Source of the DNA: a virus
Length of the DNA: 44,489 nucleotides
Reading direction: 5' to 3' (one strand)
Virus record (IMG/VR): IMGVR_UViG_3300024358_000491
Location: 1-44,489 of that record
Shown: piece by piece, positions 1-7,144 of the stretch
How positions within the stretch are numbered: the first letter of the stretch is position 1
How the letters are laid out: each line of letters begins with the position of its first letter
Position numbers and translations under genes: made by a program
Notes under the pieces: model-generated
What the model was told of the DNA's origin: nothing
What the model saw: the letters and a program-made list of their open reading frames with translations, nothing else
Databases searched by the model: none

Positions 1-1
1 T

Positions 2-631
2 GCTTGTCAGCATAGCTCACATACCCGATACGGCAAGGGAGAGTTTCCTTGGGAACATAGAGCAAATGGTGTAAATGATTTAACTGATTTCACTCCAGAA
101 CTTGATTGGGAGTCTCTACGTGCAGAAATGAAACAACACGGTGTTCGAAACGCCACACTAATGGCTATTGCTCCTGTAGAAAGTTCTAGCGTTGTTATTA
201 ACTCAACTAACGGAATTGAAATGCCTATGAGTTTGATTAGCACAAAGGAATCAAAAGCAGGATCATTTACACAAGTTGTACCAGATTATCATAAGTTAAA
301 AAACAAATATCAATTAATGTGGGAGCAAACTGATTGTGCCGGATATCTTAAGACTGCTGCTGTGTTGGCTGCTTATGTTGATCAAAGCATTAGTACTAAT
401 ACTTTTTATAATCCTGCTCATTTCCCAGACCGCAAGGTACCTACTACATTGATTGCTAAAAATTTAATGCAAGCACACATGTGGGGAATTAAAACATTCT
501 ATTATAGTTTGATTAATAAACAAGGCGCAAAACACGAAGACAAAACTCCAGAAGTTCATTACAATGGATTTCATGAAAGAGAAATAGAACCCGATTATGA
601 AGATGAAGACTGCGAGGCCTGCAAACTATGA
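2..631 (+). CDS. nrdA: Ribonucleoside-diphosphate reductase class I, large subunit (C-terminal part)
   Basis: The reading frame is open from base 2, so the gene begins upstream of the window. It reduces NDPs to dNDPs together with NrdB. Visible family features are the LMAIAPVESSS segment, the radical-transfer tyrosine pair in KTFYYSL, and a C-terminal CEACKL thiol pair that takes electrons from glutaredoxin. Its TGA overlaps the ATG of the next gene (ATGA), which suggests translational coupling. nrdB and a glutaredoxin follow within 3 kb, so the whole reductase system is present. Identification is secure; only the 5' end is missing. Confidence 0.95.
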   Translation, partial: ACQHSSHTRYGKGEFPWEHRANGVNDLTDFTPELDWESLRAEMKQHGVRNATLMAIAPVESSSVVINSTNGIEMPMSLISTKESKAGSFTQVVPDYHKLKNKYQLMWEQTDCAGYLKTAAVLAAYVDQSISTNTFYNPAHFPDRKVPTTLIAKNLMQAHMWGIKTFYYSLINKQGAKHEDKTPEVHYNGFHEREIEPDYEDEDCEACKL

Positions 632-1185
632 CATTTAGTTTTATTCGAAATGTACTCAAAGAAGGTAAAGCTCATAAATTAGAAATTGAAAGTCTTCCTT
701 ACGATTCTAATGAACTAAATCCTGCTATATCAAAAAATACAATCGAATATCACTATGGTAAATTAGCCAAGGCTTATGCTGAAAGATATAATGCCGGTGA
801 AGGTGATCCTGACTTTAACGAAGCTGGAGTTTTCCTACATAACATTTTGTTTCAACAATATCAAGAATATAATTCTGCAAATAAACCTACAGGAAAATCT
901 TTAGAATTCATTGAAGAGCATTTTTCTACATTTGATAAATTTAAAGAAGAATTTTTTAAAATTGCCATGAGCATTCAAGGCAGTGGGTGGGTATACTTAA
1001 CTAAATCTGGCGAAATTAAAACAATAAAAAATCACGAAATAAAAAAAGATATTTTAGTTTTAGTCGATTGGTGGGAACATGCGTGGGCATTAGACTACCA
1101 AGCAGACAAGAAAAAATATTTAGAGAACCAATGGAAAATCATTAACTGGGAGAAAATAAATGGCTTACTCAGACAAGGTTATTGA
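628..1185 (+). CDS. sodB: Superoxide dismutase, Fe/Mn type
   Basis: Converts superoxide to peroxide and oxygen. The 185-residue protein has the four expected metal ligands: His42 (YHYGK), His71 (FLHNI), Asp147 and His151 (DWWEHAW, matching the family DxWEHAY signature). No signal peptide, so cytoplasmic. It lies between nrdA and iscU with overlapping ends, so it is probably cotranscribed with the reductase and Fe-S genes, where it could protect the diiron-tyrosyl radical and Fe-S clusters. The N-terminus is slightly diverged from bacterial SodB. SOD genes are uncommon in phages. Confidence 0.93.
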   Translation: MTFSFIRNVLKEGKAHKLEIESLPYDSNELNPAISKNTIEYHYGKLAKAYAERYNAGEGDPDFNEAGVFLHNILFQQYQEYNSANKPTGKSLEFIEEHFSTFDKFKEEFFKIAMSIQGSGWVYLTKSGEIKTIKNHEIKKDILVLVDWWEHAWALDYQADKKKYLENQWKIINWEKINGLLRQGY

Positions 1186-1549
1186 TCATTACGAAAATCC
1201 ACGTAACGTTGGTAGCTTTGATAAAGCTGATCCTAGCGTAGGTACAGGCATGGTCGGTGCACCTGCTTGTGGTGACGTAATGAAGCTACAAATTAAAGTA
1301 GACGAAACCACAGGAATTATACAAGATGCCAAATTTAAAACGTATGGTTGTGGAAGCGCGATTGCGTCGAGTTCGCTCGTTACTGAGTGGCTCAAAGGCA
1401 GAACGCTTGACGAAGCGCAACAGATTAAAAATAGCGAGATTGCTACTGAGCTTGCCCTTCCCCCTGTTAAGATTCATTGTTCAATACTTGCAGAAGATGC
1501 GATCAAAGCGGCCGTAAATGATTACCGTAACCGACACAGCCAAAACTAA
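1160..1549 (+). CDS. iscU: Fe-S cluster assembly scaffold IscU
   Basis: Scaffold on which [2Fe-2S] clusters are built before transfer to apoproteins. The 129-residue protein is full length for IscU. It keeps three cluster cysteines (Cys37 in APACGD, Cys64 in YGCGSA, Cys107), Asp39, and the LPPVK motif (residues 100-104), which in bacteria is read by the Hsp70 HscA. The gene overlaps the end of sod by 26 bases and iscA by 32 bases. Its middle (about 1340-1460) is visibly richer in G+C than its neighbours, with many GCG/GAG codons, hinting at later acquisition. No cysteine desulfurase is in the window, so sulfur probably comes from host IscS. Confidence 0.95.
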   Translation: MAYSDKVIDHYENPRNVGSFDKADPSVGTGMVGAPACGDVMKLQIKVDETTGIIQDAKFKTYGCGSAIASSSLVTEWLKGRTLDEAQQIKNSEIATELALPPVKIHCSILAEDAIKAAVNDYRNRHSQN

Positions 1550-1844
1550 AATCAAACACCTGCTTAAGAATAGAGGCAAAGGTGTGGGAATTCGACTAGC
1601 AGTTAAAACTACTGGTTGCAGTGGTTTGGCATATGTGTTAGAATATGTAGACGAGTATGAAGCAGAAGTTGGCGTTACAAATTTTGCTACAGATGATTTT
1701 GTAATATTAGTAGATGCAAAGTCGTTAGTATATCTAGACGGATTAACTATAGACTGGGTAAAAAATGGATTAAATGAAGGGTTTGATTTTGTCAATCCAA
1801 ATGAACGTGACCGTTGCGGTTGCGGAGAAAGTTTTAGAGTATAA
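1518..1844 (+). CDS. iscA: A-type Fe-S carrier protein IscA
   Basis: Carries Fe-S clusters or iron from the scaffold to target proteins. It is 108 residues, the usual A-type length, with the three conserved cysteines: Cys34 (TTGCSGLAY) and Cys100/Cys102 (DRCGCGESF). The start lies inside the end of iscU, so translation is probably coupled. nrdB begins two bases after its stop, which suggests that the carrier and scaffold support iron loading or Fe-S enzymes during infection. Which targets it serves here is not visible. Confidence 0.95.
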   Translation: MITVTDTAKTKIKHLLKNRGKGVGIRLAVKTTGCSGLAYVLEYVDEYEAEVGVTNFATDDFVILVDAKSLVYLDGLTIDWVKNGLNEGFDFVNPNERDRCGCGESFRV

Positions 1845-1846
1845 TA

Positions 1847-2947
1847 ATGAGTAAACAACAATATAATTTAAACACAAAGACAGACTACTTACATCGTAAG
1901 ATGTTTTTGGATCCGGCTGGACCAGTTACAATTCAACGATTTGAAGAAGTTAAGTATAACAAGATTGCTGACTTTGAAAAAACAGCACGTGGCTTCTTTT
2001 GGGTGCCAGAGGAAATCAGTCTAACCAAAGATGCACAGGATTTTAAAGAATCAAGTGATGCAGTTAAACATATCTTTACGTCTAACTTGTTACGTCAGAC
2101 AGCATTAGATAGTTTGCAAGGACGTGGTCCTAGCCAAATCTTTACACCTGTTGTAAGCCTGCCAGAACTAGAAGCTCTAGTCTACAACTGGACATTCTTT
2201 GAAACTAATATTCACAGCCGTAGTTACAGCCACATCATCCGTAACATCTACAACGTGCCTAAGGAAGTGTTTAACACCATCCATGACACTAAAGAGATTG
2301 TAGACATGGCATCAAGTGTTGGCAACTACTACGATAAATTGCATGTTCTAAACTGCAACAAAGAAGCAGGATTCCATGTTGATGAATTTGAACACATCAA
2401 TGCTATCTACCTAGCACTACACGCAAGTTATGCCTTAGAAGCATTCCGCTTTATGGTATCATTTGCAACAAGTCTAGCAATGGTAGAGAATAAAATCTTT
2501 ATTGGTAATGGCAACATTATCAGTTTGATCCTACAAGATGAATTGCTACATAAAGGATGGACTGCTTTCTTAATCAATCAAGTGGTCAAGGAAGACCCTC
2601 GATTTGCCAAGGCAGCACAAGACTGCCAAGAAGAAGTAATACAGATCTATAAGGATGTTATTAAAGAAGAAAAAGAATGGGCAGACTATCTATTTCAGAA
2701 AGGCCCTGTCATTGGATTGAACGCAAACATTCTTAAAGACTTTGTGGATTATACTGCTTCTGTATCATTAAAAGAAATTGGAATTAAATATTGGGCATCT
2801 GCACCAAAAACAACACCAATTCCTTGGTTCAATAAACATAGCGACACAAGTAAAAAACAAAGTGCGTTACAAGAAACTGAATCAACAAGTTATGTAATTG
2901 GTGTTATGTCAGATGCAATTGACTATTCGGAATTACCGACTATATAA
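1847..2947 (+). CDS. nrdB: Ribonucleoside-diphosphate reductase class I, small (radical) subunit
   Basis: Holds the diiron centre and tyrosyl radical that drive NrdA. It is 366 residues. By alignment from memory with E. coli R2, the ligands are Asp88 (ALDSLQGR), Glu119 and His123 (ETNIHSRSY), Glu198, and Glu232/His235 (DELLHK); the radical tyrosine is Tyr127. Compared with E. coli (ETIHSRSY) there is one extra residue, Asn, between the first helix Glu and His; I have not checked how common this is. It follows iscA by two bases, a context consistent with co-supply of iron. Confidence 0.95.
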   Translation: MSKQQYNLNTKTDYLHRKMFLDPAGPVTIQRFEEVKYNKIADFEKTARGFFWVPEEISLTKDAQDFKESSDAVKHIFTSNLLRQTALDSLQGRGPSQIFTPVVSLPELEALVYNWTFFETNIHSRSYSHIIRNIYNVPKEVFNTIHDTKEIVDMASSVGNYYDKLHVLNCNKEAGFHVDEFEHINAIYLALHASYALEAFRFMVSFATSLAMVENKIFIGNGNIISLILQDELLHKGWTAFLINQVVKEDPRFAKAAQDCQEEVIQIYKDVIKEEKEWADYLFQKGPVIGLNANILKDFVDYTASVSLKEIGIKYWASAPKTTPIPWFNKHSDTSKKQSALQETESTSYVIGVMSDAIDYSELPTI

Positions 2948-2949
2948 TC

Positions 2950-3117
2950 ATGTATAAAGTTTTTTATAAAAAAAGATCGCCATATGAAAATTGGCAAGCA
3001 GTTGGGACCTATGGTTCAGAGCAATCAGCTATCGCCGCAGCAATGAATAAGAAAAAACAAGGAGCATTGCTAGTGCGTGTAACTGATAAATCTGGAAGTG
3101 TAGTTTTTACAAATTAA
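2950..3117 (+). CDS. Small hypothetical protein (55 aa)
   Basis: A short ORF fills the gap between nrdB and glutaredoxin, starting two bases after the nrdB stop. It begins MYKVFYKKRSPYENW and ends in VVFTN. It is basic, with alternating short hydrophobic stretches compatible with a small beta fold; there is no signal peptide or cysteine. No clear ribosome binding site is visible, so coupling to nrdB is likely. Real coding is supported by its exact fit in the gap. Function unknown. Confidence 0.6.
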   Translation: MYKVFYKKRSPYENWQAVGTYGSEQSAIAAAMNKKKQGALLVRVTDKSGSVVFTN

Positions 3118-3130
3118 AAAGGAAGTGTAA

Positions 3131-3361
3131 ATGAAAGCGGTAGTATGGAGCAAATATCATTGCCCTTATTGTGATCAAGCAAAGGCATTGTTAACACAAA
3201 AAGGAATTCAGTTTGAAGAAAGAAAAATTGGAGATGGTTATACAAGGGAAGACTTGTTAGAAGCTGTACCCACAGCTCGAACCGTTCCTCAAATCTTTTT
3301 AGATGAAGAATTAGTTGGTGGTTTCCAAGAATTAAAGAAAAGGTTAGAAAATGTTAATTGA
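3131..3361 (+). CDS. Glutaredoxin
   Basis: A 76-residue thioredoxin-fold protein with the CPYC active site (Cys11, Cys14), the cis-proline motif TVPQIF (Pro53) and a GG turn near residue 63. It passes electrons from glutathione to ribonucleotide reductase, whose C-terminal CxxC is encoded 2.5 kb upstream. AAAAAGGAAGTGTAA before the ATG gives a ribosome binding site. It has the compact length typical of phage and GrxC-type glutaredoxins. The next gene overlaps its end by 11 bases. Confidence 0.93.
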   Translation: MKAVVWSKYHCPYCDQAKALLTQKGIQFEERKIGDGYTREDLLEAVPTARTVPQIFLDEELVGGFQELKKRLENVN

Positions 3362-3647
3362 TAAAGGTGTATCAGAAGGTGAAGTTGTAACAATTAAAAT
3401 GTCAACAGGTGAAGAGCTTTTAGCAACATATGTTGAAGGTACTCCAAATGGACATAAGGTTAAAAGACCTATGGTCTTGAGTGTTTCGCAAAAAGGTATT
3501 GGAATGATGCCTTATATTTTTACGGTACACCCAGATAAAGAAATTGTTTTTAATTCTGCAACTATTATGGCTCTTGTGCCTACAGAAAAAGATTTTGCAA
3601 ACCAGTATCTACAAAGTACTACGGGGATTGCATTGGCTGGAGTTTAA
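3351..3647 (+). CDS. Conserved phage hypothetical, possible Sm-like small barrel
   Basis: 98 residues. The N-terminal half (VVTIKMSTGEELLATYVE) reads as alternating strands resembling an Sm/SH3-type small barrel, but I cannot assign a family with certainty. No signal peptide or membrane segment. It overlaps the glutaredoxin stop and is followed immediately by the PAAR gene. Function unknown; RNA binding would be speculation. Confidence 0.7.
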   Translation: MLIDKGVSEGEVVTIKMSTGEELLATYVEGTPNGHKVKRPMVLSVSQKGIGMMPYIFTVHPDKEIVFNSATIMALVPTEKDFANQYLQSTTGIALAGV

Positions 3648-3648
3648 T

Positions 3649-3912
3649 ATGCCAGGGATATCTAGAGTAGGAGTTGATGCAGCCGGAGGAACTATTGTAG
3701 GAAACCTTGCACCTACGGTTAAGGTAAACGGATCTCCTGTTGCGGTTAAAGGTGCTGCGGTATCTGGACACGGACGATCACCTCACTCTAGTCCAGTTAT
3801 GTCGGGTTCTTCGGGAACGGTAAAAGCAAACGGCATTGCAATTTGCAGAGCAGGCGATACCGCCACATGCGGTCATGCTGCTAGCGGTAGCGGAGATGTG
3901 AAAGCAGGTTAA
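3649..3912 (+). CDS. PAAR-domain spike tip protein
   Basis: 87 residues, almost all glycine, alanine, serine and valine in short repeats (VKVNGSPVAVKGA, SSGTVKANGIAICRAGD), ending in TCGHAASGSGDVKAG. This is the PAAR fold: a cone that sharpens the tip of a contractile-tail spike (T4 gp5.4) and binds one metal through His/Cys residues, here probably His41/His46 with Cys66, Cys74 and His76. It supports a contractile-tailed phage. The start ATG directly follows the TAA of the previous gene. Confidence 0.88.
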   Translation: MPGISRVGVDAAGGTIVGNLAPTVKVNGSPVAVKGAAVSGHGRSPHSSPVMSGSSGTVKANGIAICRAGDTATCGHAASGSGDVKAG

Positions 3913-3913
3913 T

Positions 3914-4324
3914 ATGAAAAAGTTTTTTTGGAATGTATTAGGGTTTTTATCATTGGGGATGGCCTATATCGGAGTTGTTACTCCCGGTATTCCTTATAGT
4001 CCCTTTGTAGTATTTTCTGCCTATTGTTTTAGCAAGGGCAGCGAACGTATGCACAAGTGGATCTACAATCATAAGATCTTTGGACCGTTCCTTACTAATT
4101 GGAACGAGAAACGTGTGTTCCCACAGAAGATGCGTTATCTAATGTTTTTTATGATGAGTCTAAGTCTTGTGTTAATGTATACAGGAGGAGTTAAACCAAT
4201 TGGAATTATCTCAACTGCTATCTTTATGGCCCTTGTGGCTGTTTGGGCTTGTCGTTATCCTAACAGCGTTGAAGAACATGATCGTAGAAAAGCTGAAGGA
4301 AAAAAAATAGGATGGATTAAATGA
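3914..4324 (+). CDS. DUF454 (YbaN-like) inner-membrane protein
   Basis: 136 residues with the DUF454 pattern: an N-terminal membrane hairpin (residues about 8-40, ending in FSKGSERMHKWIYNH), then NEKRVFPQKMRY and two more membrane segments (about 74-112). Bacterial YbaN proteins are small inner-membrane proteins of unknown function. The ATG is one base after the PAAR stop; the TGA overlaps the start of the first 2OG oxygenase (ATGA). Probably inserted in the host inner membrane; role unknown. Confidence 0.85.
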   Translation: MKKFFWNVLGFLSLGMAYIGVVTPGIPYSPFVVFSAYCFSKGSERMHKWIYNHKIFGPFLTNWNEKRVFPQKMRYLMFFMMSLSLVLMYTGGVKPIGIISTAIFMALVAVWACRYPNSVEEHDRRKAEGKKIGWIK

Positions 4325-4950
4325 TTAGGGGGAGTGTGCATCATGTCTGGCCCATTCCTCTTTATCAATCTCGGTTAGATCCAGTTGATCCTATTACCTA
4401 TGCATATCTAGTTAATCAAGAATTTAGTAATTTTGGCGATGAAAGTTTTACACACTTGGAAACGCCAAATAGATTTTTATTAAACTTACCAAAATTAAAC
4501 AAACTAAAATCTCAGATACAAGAGCATATAGATTATTTTGTTCACGATGTAATAGGAGCGAGCCGGAATCAAAAATGGGAAATTACAACTAGTTGGATTA
4601 ACAAATCTTTCCCTAATGGTTATCATCCCAATCATTGGCATAGTAATGCATTAATTAGTGGTGTTTGGTATATGAAGGCTCCTAAGGATTGTGGAGATAT
4701 AGAGTTTCATAAAGATCGCGGGCATACAAATCTTTGGCGTGATACATTTTGTATAGACTTTGAAAAAACCACAACCTATCAATCTCCTGTTTCTATTGAA
4801 CCTGTAGAAAACGAATTGCTTATGTTTCCTTCTTTATTAAATCACAATGTTGCACAAAACAAATCTAAAGAAGAAAGATATAGTCTAGCATTTAATGTTT
4901 TTCCTCGAGGAATAATTGGGCAAGGCGGAAATAGTGAAATTACACTATGA
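4321..4950 (+). CDS. 2OG-Fe(II) oxygenase family protein (first of a tandem pair)
   Basis: 209 residues, resembling the 2OG-FeII_Oxy_5 family (TIGR02466/PF13759) common in marine T4-like phages. Candidate metal and cosubstrate residues are His105/His107 (NHWHSNALISGVWYM), Asp126 (GDIEF), His175 and Arg186 (ERYSLAFNVFPRG). Such enzymes hydroxylate or oxidise a substrate with 2-oxoglutarate and oxygen; this family's substrate is unknown. It is a paralogue of the next gene: both share the N-terminal FPxPLY-like segment and the YSLAFNVFPRG ending. Confidence 0.88.
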   Translation: MIRGSVHHVWPIPLYQSRLDPVDPITYAYLVNQEFSNFGDESFTHLETPNRFLLNLPKLNKLKSQIQEHIDYFVHDVIGASRNQKWEITTSWINKSFPNGYHPNHWHSNALISGVWYMKAPKDCGDIEFHKDRGHTNLWRDTFCIDFEKTTTYQSPVSIEPVENELLMFPSLLNHNVAQNKSKEERYSLAFNVFPRGIIGQGGNSEITL

Positions 4951-5576
4951 TGGATTATTCTGTTACACCCTTGTTCCCTGTTCCTCTTTACAGAACTCCG
5001 TTGGGTAGTTTAGAAAAACATATTAGAGAATTAATTAATACTCTTGAATTTGAAGAGATGCCTTCTAAAAACGGACATTACACCGTTAACAAATATATTT
5101 TAGATCAGGAACAATTTGCTCCGCTAAAGAAAAGAATACAACAGCACGTAGATAATTTTCTTTATGAAGTTTTGGGTTGCGATAAAAATTTACAATTTCA
5201 AATACAGAACAGCTGGATCAATAGACATCAATTGAATGACTGGGCAGAATCGCATAGGCATAACAACAGCCTCATCAGTGGAGTTTATTATATCGATGTT
5301 AATGACGAATCTGGTGCAATAACCTTTTTAAAAGATAAAAGTCATTATAATCTTTGGCCTGAAATGATCGACGTTGAAATTGATCAAACAAAATTAAATT
5401 TTTTTAATGCTCAAACTTGGGATGTTATTCCAAAGAAGAACGATCTTGTTATGTTTCCTTCTTTGTTATATCATTCAGTAAGTGAAAATAAATCAACCAA
5501 AATAAGGTATAGTTTAGCCTTTAATGTATTTCCAAGAGGAACATTGGGCGGTTCTATAAACACGTTAAAAATATGA
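4947..5576 (+). CDS. 2OG-Fe(II) oxygenase family protein (second of a tandem pair)
   Basis: Also 209 residues and clearly duplicated from its upstream neighbour. Candidate ligands are His103/His105 (ESHRHNNSLISGVYYI), His176 and Arg187 (IRYSLAFNVFPRG). Sequence between the motifs has diverged, so the two may act on different substrates. The start may be either of two adjacent ATGs; the first overlaps the previous stop (ATGA). A DNA, protein or surface-glycan hydroxylation role is possible but not shown. Confidence 0.88.
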   Translation: MMDYSVTPLFPVPLYRTPLGSLEKHIRELINTLEFEEMPSKNGHYTVNKYILDQEQFAPLKKRIQQHVDNFLYEVLGCDKNLQFQIQNSWINRHQLNDWAESHRHNNSLISGVYYIDVNDESGAITFLKDKSHYNLWPEMIDVEIDQTKLNFFNAQTWDVIPKKNDLVMFPSLLYHSVSENKSTKIRYSLAFNVFPRGTLGGSINTLKI

Positions 5577-5875
5577 AATGCGAACAAGGCGACATTGCCA
5601 AAATCATTATGAGCCTTCGTCCACAAAACATAGGCAAAACCGTTTTGGTAGAAAATTATATTGGACACTTTAAACAAGGTGAAGAATTTGATTTTCGTGG
5701 TATTATATGTAAAGCACAGATTACAGATCATTATTGGTGGATTAGCACCGACCACGGACTCCAAAATATGCTAGGCGATACACCCAAAGCATACATCCCG
5801 GACACTTGGCTTGAGCCTCTTCGTCCAAACAAACTTAGCCAAAAAGAAGAAGAAAAACTTGACTTAACTGCTTAA
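5573..5875 (+). CDS. Hypothetical protein (100 aa)
   Basis: Soluble protein with an N-terminal segment (KCEQGDIAKIIMSLRPQNIGKTVLV) that resembles a KOW/SH3-like strand pattern, a tryptophan-rich middle (DHYWWIS) and an acidic-basic tail. It overlaps the 2OG oxygenase stop (ATGA) and ends about 20 bases before the amber tRNA. Function unknown. Confidence 0.75.
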   Translation: MKCEQGDIAKIIMSLRPQNIGKTVLVENYIGHFKQGEEFDFRGIICKAQITDHYWWISTDHGLQNMLGDTPKAYIPDTWLEPLRPNKLSQKEEEKLDLTA

Positions 5876-5895
5876 CGGTAGCATAATTACCCTAT

Positions 5896-5971
5896 GCGCT
5901 AGTAGCCAAGTGGAACGGCAGGAGCCTCTAAAACTCCAGAAGCGTGAGTTCGATTCTCACCTAGCGCACCA
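5896..5971 (+). tRNA. tRNA with anticodon CUA (amber suppressor tRNA)
   Basis: A complete 76-nt cloverleaf. The acceptor stem GCGCTAG/CTAGCGC is perfect over 7 bp, with discriminator A and an encoded CCA (5969-5971). The T-arm is GTGAG/CTCAC around TTCGATT. The anticodon arm is GGAGC-CTCTAAA-ACTCC (5921-5937), with the last stem pair (C-A) mismatched. The anticodon at 5928-5930 is CTA, which reads UAG. The D-arm (GCCAAGTGGAACGGC) and short variable loop look most like tRNA-Gln, so glutamine insertion is an inference. A gene with an in-frame TAG lies 2.3 kb downstream. Confidence 0.9.
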
Positions 5972-5981
5972 AAGGATTTAT

Positions 5982-6218
5982 ATGCAGTTTAAAACCAAAG
6001 AAGAAGCAGAAGCATTCGTTCGCAAGATCATGGGACCTCCTAAGCGTAGGCTAGAAGGTGCTGAACACGATCGAGTTTGGTTAATGCTGCAAATGACAGA
6101 ACCGGTCAGAGAGACTAACAATCAACATAGCTGGTGTGCAGAATACAACATTGGCGGAATAATGTACGATGTGCATTATTTCCCAGAAGAAGATCCGTTT
6201 ATAGAGCAGTATCTATAA
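5982..6218 (+). CDS. Hypothetical protein (78 aa)
   Basis: Begins at the ATG 10 bases after the tRNA CCA; the open frame that extends upstream runs through the tRNA and is not real. Starts MQFKTKEEAEAFVRKIMG, rich in charged residues, with aromatic-rich strands (WCAEYNIGGIMYDVHYF). AGGATTT upstream may act as a ribosome binding site. No recognised domain. A TATAAATA octamer overlaps its last codons. Confidence 0.7.
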   Translation: MQFKTKEEAEAFVRKIMGPPKRRLEGAEHDRVWLMLQMTEPVRETNNQHSWCAEYNIGGIMYDVHYFPEEDPFIEQYL

Positions 6219-6221
6219 ATA
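6214..6221 (+). promoter_or_regulatory. T4-type late promoter octamer TATAAATA
   Basis: Exact match to the T4 late-promoter consensus, overlapping the previous stop codon. It would start transcription near 6228, giving an ~70-base leader ahead of the zinc-ribbon gene with hairpins GTGGG-aaggt-CCCAC (6226-6242) and GGTAC/GTACC. Confidence 0.6.
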
Positions 6222-6298
6222 GATGCGTGGGAAGGTCCCACAACCAACACTCTTTAAATGATAGGTACTTAGAGTGTGTACCGTAAAAGGAGAAAGTA

Positions 6299-7066
6299 AT
6301 GATGTACGAATCAAAATTAGCCGCGGCTATCAAAGTTAAAGGCAAAGTCCTAAGAGAATTTAAGGACACCGTTTATGTTCCGTTTGGATCAGAATATTCA
6401 ATACTACTTAAGAATCTACATACGACCCGTGCTGTCGTTAACGTATATATCGACGGTGATGATATGGTCCCTGGTGGCATTGTTCTTAACGCTGGACAAG
6501 AAGTCGACCTCGAGCGATCAGTCAAAAACGGCAATCTCACAGAAGGCAACAAGTTCAAGTTCATCGAAAGAACAGGCGCAGTGGAGCAACACCGAGGTGC
6601 CAAACTTGAAGACGGACTGGTAAGAATCGAATTCCAATTTGAACAGCCTGTTCGTCCAATTACCTGGACAACTAATACTGCCTATTACGGCGATAATAAA
6701 ATCTACCCACAAGGCGGAATTCTGCGTGGATCTACAGCAGATTGGGCTGCACCGGCAGGATCAGTAACCTGTTCTGCAACTATGGATAGTTATAGTACAG
6801 CATCTGCTCAGGCATTTGTTAATCAAGTTAACGATGTTGGCATTACCGTTCCAGGTAGCAAGAGTGAGCAAAAGTTTACCACTACCTATGTAGGTGCATT
6901 AGAAAGTACTAAACATTCTATGGTGTTTAAGATTTTGGGAGGAGAAGCCGTTAAAGAAGCTGTTACGGTTAAACATAAACCAAAATGCGTAACCTGCGGT
7001 AAACAGAATAAGGCAACTGCTAAGTTCTGCGTAGAGTGTGGCACAGCACTAGAAATTTTTGCTTAA
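6299..7066 (+). CDS. Hypothetical protein with C-terminal zinc ribbon
   Basis: 255 residues. The body is beta-rich (VNVYIDGDDMVPGGIVLNAG; a variable segment near residues 60-110). The C-terminus carries two CxxC knuckles (CVTCGKQNKATAKFCVECG, about 230-250), a zinc ribbon of the rubredoxin-like type. AGGAG is 8 bases before the first of two ATGs. It has its own late promoter and leader, and a stem-loop follows, so it is a single-gene unit, probably highly expressed. Structural or secreted function cannot be decided from sequence. Confidence 0.8.
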   Translation: MMYESKLAAAIKVKGKVLREFKDTVYVPFGSEYSILLKNLHTTRAVVNVYIDGDDMVPGGIVLNAGQEVDLERSVKNGNLTEGNKFKFIERTGAVEQHRGAKLEDGLVRIEFQFEQPVRPITWTTNTAYYGDNKIYPQGGILRGSTADWAAPAGSVTCSATMDSYSTASAQAFVNQVNDVGITVPGSKSEQKFTTTYVGALESTKHSMVFKILGGEAVKEAVTVKHKPKCVTCGKQNKATAKFCVECGTALEIFA

Positions 7067-7073
7067 TCTGTCC

Positions 7074-7096
7074 AAAGGGCCTTGACTGGCCCTTTT
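7074..7096 (+). terminator. Probable intrinsic terminator
   Basis: Inverted repeat AAAGGGCC-ttgact-GGCCCTTT followed by TT, just after the zinc-ribbon gene stop. The U-run is short, so termination may be partial. Confidence 0.55.
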
Positions 7097-7144
7097 AATG
7101 GCACTATAATTAAATCGTTGTTTAAACTAATTGAAAAGACTCAG

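Noticed and set aside
1481-1861. Minus-strand ORF of 126 codons opposite iscA
   Set aside because: It is the mirror of a confidently identified gene and has no ribosome site.
5910-5981. N-terminal extension of the 5982 gene
   Set aside because: It reads through the amber tRNA; the ATG at 5982 is the sensible start.
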